Source: Ferrovum sp. PN-J185 (GTDB lineage: Bacteria; Pseudomonadota; Gammaproteobacteria; Burkholderiales; Ferrovaceae). From it: a DNA stretch of 64,000 bases. The DNA lies in the NCBI RefSeq assembly GCF_001581925.1, contig NZ_LQZA01000001.1, positions 806,001-870,000 on the forward strand, read 5' to 3'. A program made the position numbers and the translations under genes. The notes under the pieces were generated by a model. That model was given only the letters and a program-made list of their open reading frames with translations, searched no databases and was not told the origin of the DNA. This document shows, piece after piece, positions 59,015-64,000 of this stretch. How positions within the stretch are numbered: the first letter of the stretch is position 1; each line of letters begins with the position of its first letter.

Positions 59015-59479
59015 CTAAATGAATAAACTAACGTTAGATTCACCAGCAAAGTCTAAGTAAGTTGCTGCACCGCCGAACTCAATCCCATCAATTAAGTCTT
59101 CTCGTTTAAAGTCAAACAAGTCCAATGTCATTTGACAGGCGATTAGCGTTACACCTGCTTCCAAGCACATATCCCGTAACTCTTCTAAACTTGCCACACC
59201 TTTTTTCTTGAGTTTATCTTTCATCATGACAGTAGCCATAGATTCCATTCCAGGCATAACCTGAACAAGACTTGGCATTGGAATAGGCATTGGCATTGCA
59301 GGATTACCCAAGGGACTAATCTTTACATCAGACAAATCTTTTTTTAACAGTTGCAAGCCATAAAAAGTAAAAAATACTTTCACATCAAAGCCAAGGGCTG
59401 CTGCAGTAGAAGCCAGAATAAAAGGCGGATAAGCCATATCTAGCGTGCCTTTACTGGCAATAATAGCCATTTTTTTCAT
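59015..59479 (-). CDS. DsrE/DsrF-like (DsrE2-type) sulfur-carrier protein
   Basis: A 154-residue protein of the DsrE/F/H-like fold. It begins MAIIASKGTLDMAYPPFILA and has a Met/Pro-rich middle segment (residues about 59-86) and a conserved Cys in LIACQMTLDLF, about residue 114, the expected persulfide carrier. DsrE2-type proteins exchange sulfur with TusA, encoded 11 bp upstream. The middle segment is semi-hydrophobic, so peripheral membrane association is possible. Confidence 0.82.
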   Translation of the reverse strand: MKKMAIIASKGTLDMAYPPFILASTAAALGFDVKVFFTFYGLQLLKKDLSDVKISPLGNPAMPMPIPMPSLVQVMPGMESMATVMMKDKLKKKGVASLEELRDMCLEAGVTLIACQMTLDLFDFKREDLIDGIEFGGAATYLDFAGESNVSLFI

Positions 59480-59490
59480 AATTTTATCTC

Positions 59491-59718
59491 TTATTTTTTC
59501 TTAAACACAAACGTATATTCACCATTTGCTTCAGAATGATTAACCAATTCATGCCCTGTTTGATTAGCAAAAGCTTGCATATCTTTAGGAGCACCGCTAT
59601 CAGTCGCAACAACTTTTAATAGTTGCCCTGACGTCATATCAGATAAAATTTTCTTTGTCCTTAAAATTGGTAATGGACAACTTAACCCACGTGCGTCTAA
59701 TTCTTTATCAATATTCAT
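59491..59718 (-). CDS. tusA: TusA-family sulfurtransferase
   Basis: A 75-residue sulfur-relay protein with the CPxP motif (LSCPLPILRTKK, Cys at about residue 14) that carries persulfide sulfur. TusA feeds tRNA thiolation, molybdopterin and, in sulfur oxidisers, cytoplasmic sulfur transfer with DsrE2. It lies directly between qor and the DsrE-like gene. Several TusA paralogues may exist in one genome, so the tRNA-specific role is not proven. Confidence 0.88.
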   Translation of the reverse strand: MNIDKELDARGLSCPLPILRTKKILSDMTSGQLLKVVATDSGAPKDMQAFANQTGHELVNHSEANGEYTFVFKKK

Positions 59719-59722
59719 TTTG

Positions 59723-60697
59723 TTATACCGTAAAAATTGTTGAACCAGTTGTTTTTCTCGCCTCTAAATCGCGATGAGCTTGTGCAGCATCTTGTAATGC
59801 GTAACGTTGGTTTACATTAATTTTAACAATACCTTTACTCACCACATCAAATAATTCATTAGCACCATTTACTAAATCCTCACGTTTAGCTGTATAGGTT
59901 GCTAGTGTTGGTCTTGTAATAAACAGTGAGCCTTTAACAGATAGTTGTCCTAAGTCAAAAGGAGGTACATTACCCGATGATTGGCCAAACAAAACAAGTA
60001 AACCTAATGGGGAAAGGCAATCAAGAGATTTTAAAAACGTATCTTTACCGACAGAATCATAAACAACAGGTACTTTCTTACCATTGGTGATTTCAAGTAC
60101 TTTCTCCTGAAAATCCTCTTTTGTATAAATAATAGGATAATCACAACCAAACTGTTTGGCTAATTGGGCTTTCTCTTCGCTACCTACTGTACCAATTACT
60201 TTTACACCAAGATGTCTTGCCCATTGACATAAAATCAACCCTACCCCACCTGCAGCAGCGTGAACGAGAATGGTATCACCGGCTTTGACTGGATAAGTAC
60301 GACGTAATAGATACTGGGCCGTTAAACCTTGTAACATCATAGCCGCACCTTGTTCATCTGAGATACTGGCAGGCAATTTTACTACTCGATCCGCAGCCAT
60401 TGTTCTTTCTTGTGAGTAAGCACCTAACGGTCCAGAGGCGTAAGCAACTCGATCCCCAACTTTCAGATCGGTAACCCCATCACCAACCGCTTGGATCACA
60501 CCAGCTGCCTCTAAACCTGGAATAGCGGGTAATGGCGCGGGGTAAAGTCCAGTTCTATGATAAACATCAATATAGTTAAGACCAACCGCGGTATGTTTTA
60601 AGAGAACTTCTCCTGCCTTAGGTTGAGCAACCTCAACTTCTTCCCACTTAAACACTTCCGGACCGCCAGGTTGATGGAAACGTATAGCATGTGGCAT
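59723..60697 (-). CDS. qor: NADPH:quinone oxidoreductase (zeta-crystallin-like)
   Basis: A 324-residue medium-chain reductase without zinc ligands. It has AVGLNYIDVYHRTGLYP, PGLEAAGVIQAVGDGV and the nucleotide motif VHAAAGGVGLILCQWA. It reduces quinones with NADPH, protecting against redox stress. It starts a minus-strand run with tusA-DsrE-cobA 4 bp downstream, so co-transcription is possible. It is a distant paralogue of acuI at 16525-17508 but of a different subgroup. Confidence 0.9.
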   Translation of the reverse strand: MPHAIRFHQPGGPEVFKWEEVEVAQPKAGEVLLKHTAVGLNYIDVYHRTGLYPAPLPAIPGLEAAGVIQAVGDGVTDLKVGDRVAYASGPLGAYSQERTMAADRVVKLPASISDEQGAAMMLQGLTAQYLLRRTYPVKAGDTILVHAAAGGVGLILCQWARHLGVKVIGTVGSEEKAQLAKQFGCDYPIIYTKEDFQEKVLEITNGKKVPVVYDSVGKDTFLKSLDCLSPLGLLVLFGQSSGNVPPFDLGQLSVKGSLFITRPTLATYTAKREDLVNGANELFDVVSKGIVKINVNQRYALQDAAQAHRDLEARKTTGSTIFTV

Positions 60698-60745
60698 AAC
60701 AACCCCTTTAGAAACGCATAATTAATTGTTAAATATTATACTATT

Positions 60746-61453
60746 TTAAGGACATCTTACAGGTAACTCTTTAGTGAGATAAACGCTATCATCATTTAAA
60801 TCAGCAGCTAGCGCATATAGCTCAACACCCGCCTGTAATGCTTCACGTATGGCTTTACCATATTGCGGATCAATATGATCAGCCGGCTGTACAAACTCAA
60901 CATCATCTCTTTGAACGCAAAAAATCATAGCTGCACGGTGACCCTCACCGACAATTCGGATTAACTCACGACAATGTTTGACTGCCCTATCACTAGGCGC
61001 ATCAGGAAAAAATCCAACTCCAGAATCAACTGCTGCTGTGACATTTTTAACTTCTACAAAACAACGTTGATTCTCATCATTAGTTAAAAGCCAATCAATA
61101 CGGCTATTTTCATGGCCATATTTTACTTCGGCTTGCATGCTGTTATAGCCTGTTAGTGAATTGATCAAACCCTTTTTTAAAGCTTCTCCAACTAAATGAT
61201 TAGCAATATGTGTATTCACACCAACACGACCACTTGGTAAAATCACTTGCTCTAGAGTAAATCGATATTTTCTTTCCTCATTAAGTGAATCAGATAATCT
61301 AACAGGGAGCCCTGGATCAACACAGCCTAATAGGGAGCCAGTATTAGGCACATGTACGGTAAGACAACTGCCGTCTGTTAACGTAACATCCGCAAGAAAT
61401 CGTTTGTAACGCTTAATTAACGTGGCAGAAATTAAGGTTTGTTGATAATTCAT
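60746..61453 (-). CDS. sfsA: DNA/RNA nuclease-like protein SfsA
   Basis: A 235-residue SfsA-family protein (E. coli 234). It has RYKRFLADVTLTDG, VHVPNTGSLLGCVDPGLPV, RIDWLLTNDENQRCFVEVKN (acidic-Lys nuclease-like core, by segments) and FFPDAPSDRAVKH. The start is ATG at 61453, just after the pirin stop; the frame is open 16 codons further into the pirin gene but those residues have no counterpart. Physiological role is unsettled. Confidence 0.92.
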   Translation of the reverse strand: MNYQQTLISATLIKRYKRFLADVTLTDGSCLTVHVPNTGSLLGCVDPGLPVRLSDSLNEERKYRFTLEQVILPSGRVGVNTHIANHLVGEALKKGLINSLTGYNSMQAEVKYGHENSRIDWLLTNDENQRCFVEVKNVTAAVDSGVGFFPDAPSDRAVKHCRELIRIVGEGHRAAMIFCVQRDDVEFVQPADHIDPQYGKAIREALQAGVELYALAADLNDDSVYLTKELPVRCP

Positions 61454-61454
61454 T

Positions 61455-62159
61455 TTAATTTGGTAAATCAAAAAAGATACATTCTGAGTCTGTATCCGCA
61501 ATTAATTCTAATGAAGCTTCCTCAGATATTTTTAAGGCATCTCCTGTTGTCAAGGAAATAGTTTTGTTTACCTTAATTGCTCCATGAATAACATGTAAAT
61601 ACCCTTTTCTTGTAGAAGAAAGAGGTTTGATTAACTCTGTAGAAGCGCTTAATTTGGCTCGATAAAGACTTACATCTTGATGGATTAATACAGAACCATC
61701 ACTACCTTGATGAGAGGCCAATAGAGCAAATTGATTGGTATAACTTTCCTCAGAAAAAGATTTTTGTTCATAACTGGGTTCCAATGAACGTTGTTCAGGA
61801 AGCAACCAAATTTGTAACAAATGAACAGGATCAGTGGAAGATGGATTAACTTCACTATGGGTGACGCCACGCCCGGCAGTCATTCTTTGTACATCTCCAG
61901 GTCGGATAATGGAGCCATTACCCATACTATCTTTATGTTGAAGCGCGCCAGAGAGAATAATAGTAATAATTTCCATATCACGATGTGGATGAGTGCCAAA
62001 ACCGGTTCCCGCAGCCACTCTATCCTCATTAATAACTCTTAAAACACTAAAGCCCATGTGTTGTGGATCATAATATTCTGCAAAGGAAAAACTATGGAAA
62101 GTATCCAACCAACCATGATTAAAGTGCCCACGCTCACTACTTTTACGAATGTTATACAT
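61455..62159 (-). CDS. Pirin-family bicupin protein
   Basis: A 234-residue bicupin. It has the metal-binding HPHRDMEIITIILSG (two His), then the HS-E pair in MTAGRGVTHSEVNPS that completes the site, and LLQIWLLPEQRSLEPSYEQ. The size is that of YhhW-type quercetinase-like pirins. It begins the minus-strand pirin-sfsA unit. Enzyme activity is possible but not certain. Confidence 0.9.
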   Translation of the reverse strand: MYNIRKSSERGHFNHGWLDTFHSFSFAEYYDPQHMGFSVLRVINEDRVAAGTGFGTHPHRDMEIITIILSGALQHKDSMGNGSIIRPGDVQRMTAGRGVTHSEVNPSSTDPVHLLQIWLLPEQRSLEPSYEQKSFSEESYTNQFALLASHQGSDGSVLIHQDVSLYRAKLSASTELIKPLSSTRKGYLHVIHGAIKVNKTISLTTGDALKISEEASLELIADTDSECIFFDLPN

Positions 62160-62287
62160 AACGGTATGATTCCTAAATAATTCTTATCATTTTAAACGAA
62201 TAAATGATGGTTGATAAATAAGGTTACATAACAATAATCCTATTTGTATAAGTTATTCAATATACTCATTATTAAGGTTTTTTTAAA

Positions 62288-63145
62288 ATGAAAAAAAACT
62301 CATTACGCTATCGAGGACGTTTTGCACCAAGTCCTACAGGAGAACTACATTTGGGTTCCCTGGTTTGTGCGCTAGCAAGCTACATAGAAGCAAAGCAAAA
62401 TAAAGGGGTATGGTTAATTAGAATTGAAGATATTGATAAGGAACGATGCAGAGATCACTTCGCAACAACCATCATCAATAAATTATTAGAATATGGATTA
62501 GAAAGTGATGAACCAGTTGTTTATCAATCGAAAAGACTAAATATTTATTATGATGCTATTGAACAACTTAAAATAAAAAACTTACTTTATCCTTGCGTTT
62601 GTAATCGTGAAAATAGAAAAAAATATAGAAATATAGATTGTCCTTGTCTAGTAAACCCAATCAAGCATACCAATCAATGTGCTTGGCGTTTGCTAACCAA
62701 TAATGAGGCCTGTAGCTTTAATGAGGTTAATCATCGTCACAGTAAAATACTTTCAAAAGAAGACCGAATCAACATAATAAGAAGAGACGGACTGATTAGT
62801 TATGATTTGGCGGTATGCGTTGATGACGCCACACAAAATATAACGCACATAGTTCGTGGTGAAGATTTATTTAACCACACCTTTGTACAACGTTTTATAC
62901 AGGAGAGTTTAAGATATCATAAACCAATTTATCGCCACCTACCTTTAGTTTTAGATGATAATGGTGAGAAATTAAGCAAACAAAATTTAGCAAAACCCAT
63001 AGATGTCAGTTTTGACTGTCTTACTCTAGCGTTAACACATTTAGGTATATACAAACCACAGATATATTACGGTTCAACAATACAAAGCAGTATACAAAAT
63101 ATTATAAAAAGTACATTAATTTACAAATTAAATGAATTCGACTAA
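62288..63145 (+). CDS. gluQ: Glutamyl-queuosine tRNA(Asp) synthetase
   Basis: A 285-residue truncated glutamyl-tRNA synthetase-like enzyme that charges glutamate onto queuosine of tRNA(Asp). The HIGH-like segment FAPSPTGELHLGSLVCALA, the zinc-type cysteines CVC and CPC (YPCVCNRENRKKYRNIDCPC) and a KMSKS-like KLSKQ are present. The lack of the anticodon-binding domain distinguishes it from GltX. It ends by overlapping the following exporter gene by 14 bp. The 5' region is AT-rich with only a distant AAGG. Confidence 0.93.
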   Translation: MKKNSLRYRGRFAPSPTGELHLGSLVCALASYIEAKQNKGVWLIRIEDIDKERCRDHFATTIINKLLEYGLESDEPVVYQSKRLNIYYDAIEQLKIKNLLYPCVCNRENRKKYRNIDCPCLVNPIKHTNQCAWRLLTNNEACSFNEVNHRHSKILSKEDRINIIRRDGLISYDLAVCVDDATQNITHIVRGEDLFNHTFVQRFIQESLRYHKPIYRHLPLVLDDNGEKLSKQNLAKPIDVSFDCLTLALTHLGIYKPQIYYGSTIQSSIQNIIKSTLIYKLNEFD

Positions 63146-64000
63146 ACATACTCAATCAGCGATTGTTATTCCCTCTGTATTTGTTTTCCTCTGGGCCACA
63201 GGCTTTATCGGTGCCAGATATGGCTTACCTTATATGGAACCCATGACCTTTCTTGCAATTAGAATGGGATTTGCTTCAGTTATCCTACTAATCATGGCAC
63301 TCATATCAAAAGCCAGTTGGCCACCTACTCCACTAGCAGCAATTCATGTCATTGTTGCGGGTTTATTAGTACATGGAGGCTACCTGGGTGGGGTATGGGC
63401 AGCGATTGCAATTGGTATGCCAGCGGGCATGGTATCTTTAATCGTTGGCATGCAACCCATTTTAACTTCAGTAGCCGCTTTTTTTATCTTAAATGAGCGT
63501 TTAACATTAAGGCAATGGGCAGGGCTACTGATTGGTCTAATAGGATTATTTTTAGTGTTGGGTCATCGTGTATCAGGTCATGATCTAACCCCTTTGTCTG
63601 GTTTATATGCTTGTATTGGATTAGTCAGTATTAGTGCAGGAACTGTATATCAAAAGAAATTTTTTGCGAGCGTTGATATAAGAACAGGAGGGGTGCTTCA
63701 GTATATTACCTCTGGTTTATTATTTTGGTTACTCGCCATTTGCTTTGAACATAGAACAGTTCATTGGAATACGTCACTCATTTTCGCCATGGCCTGGTCA
63801 GTATTGGCTTTATCGGTGGGCGCGGTAGCGTTACTTTATAAATTAATCCGTGATGGTGAAGCCTCTGAAGTGTCCAGTTTGTTGTATCTAGTACCCCCCG
63901 TCACTGCGTTGATCGCCTACATCTGCTTTAATGAACGCCTAACTACCATGGCCATGTTTGGCATGGCCTTGGTAGCACTGGGCGTGGCACTAGTTGTATT
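63132..64000 (+). CDS. EamA-family DMT exporter, 3' end cut by window
   Basis: Translation from the ATG at 63132 stays open to the window end (289 codons), so the gene is truncated only by the edge. It shows repeated hydrophobic helices consistent with a ten-helix EamA transporter: VFLWATGFIGARYGLPYMEP, GMQPILTSVAAFFILNERLT and, in the second half, SSLLYLVPPVTALIAYICFN followed by ERLT. The NERLT pairs at the ends of both halves mark the internal EamA duplication. Substrate unknown. It overlaps gluQ by 14 bp. Confidence 0.9.
   Translation, partial: MNSTKHTQSAIVIPSVFVFLWATGFIGARYGLPYMEPMTFLAIRMGFASVILLIMALISKASWPPTPLAAIHVIVAGLLVHGGYLGGVWAAIAIGMPAGMVSLIVGMQPILTSVAAFFILNERLTLRQWAGLLIGLIGLFLVLGHRVSGHDLTPLSGLYACIGLVSISAGTVYQKKFFASVDIRTGGVLQYITSGLLFWLLAICFEHRTVHWNTSLIFAMAWSVLALSVGAVALLYKLIRDGEASEVSSLLYLVPPVTALIAYICFNERLTTMAMFGMALVALGVALVV

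Noticed and set aside
1-64000. Mobile elements, prophage, CRISPR, tRNA or rRNA genes
   Set aside because: No transposase or integrase motifs, no regularly spaced repeats, and no tRNA-like or rRNA sequence were recognised; composition looks uniform.

Overview
This is an ordinary-looking, gene-dense chromosomal window from an AT-rich (high 30s % G+C by eye) Gram-negative bacterium, almost certainly a betaproteobacterium. The evidence is gene order: rpoE-rseA-rseB-mucD-glutaredoxin-lepA; gntR-sdhCDAB-sdhE-gltA-sucAB-lpd-zapE; and gyrA-serC-pheA-hisC-tyrA-aroA-cmk-rpsA-ihfB-lapA-lapB with heptose genes. These are the arrangements of Burkholderiales/Nitrosomonadales-type genomes. Intergenic gaps are short, genes overlap often, and I see no tRNA, rRNA, CRISPR, insertion sequence or phage gene. 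No stretch of 300 bases lacks a gene. A streamlined aquatic lineage would fit, but the species cannot be named from this sequence.

Layout. 1-4.5 kb (minus): the 5' part of lepA, then the envelope-stress operon of sigma-E, its anti-sigma regulators and a DegP-type protease. 4.5-7.7 kb (plus): NAD(P)HX repair enzyme and ETF:quinone oxidoreductase. 7.7-14.1 kb (minus): a tightly packed cluster with folate C1 enzymes (mtdA, fchA, 5-formyl-THF cyclo-ligase), a DmdC-like acyl-CoA dehydrogenase, two alpha/beta hydrolases and a pseudouridine synthase. 14.2-14.6 kb: ridA. 14.6-29.7 kb (minus): one long run gntR-sdhCDAB-sdhE-gltA-sucA-sucB-lpd-zapE-acuI-prpE. 29.8-37.0 kb (plus, divergent): prpB-prpC-prpD-acnA-mdh, ending in a strong bidirectional terminator. 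37.1-54.5 kb (minus): cysM, ADP-heptose genes, ugd, pyrF, lapB, lapA, ihfB, rpsA, cmk, aromatic amino-acid genes, serC and gyrA. 54.6-57.9 kb (plus): ompA-like, ubiG, gph, trhP. 58.0-62.2 kb (minus): a small sulfur-relay/siroheme group (DUF2892, cobA, DsrE-like, tusA), qor, sfsA and a pirin. 62.3-64 kb (plus): gluQ and a DMT-family exporter cut by the window edge.

How it works together. The 14.6-37 kb region encodes a nearly closed route: acrylate or propionate activation (PrpE), acryloyl-CoA reduction (AcuI), methylcitrate cycle (PrpC, PrpD, AcnA, PrpB) to pyruvate plus succinate, then succinate dehydrogenase and malate dehydrogenase back to oxaloacetate; only fumarase is absent. A perfect 28-bp palindrome sits in the gntR/prpB divergent promoter region and is the obvious candidate operator. 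Next to this, the C1/acyl-CoA dehydrogenase cluster together with ETF:QO and AcuI-PrpE suggests catabolism of a short-chain, possibly methylated, acid. DMSP-type compounds are one testable option, but the key enzyme DmdA is not in the window.
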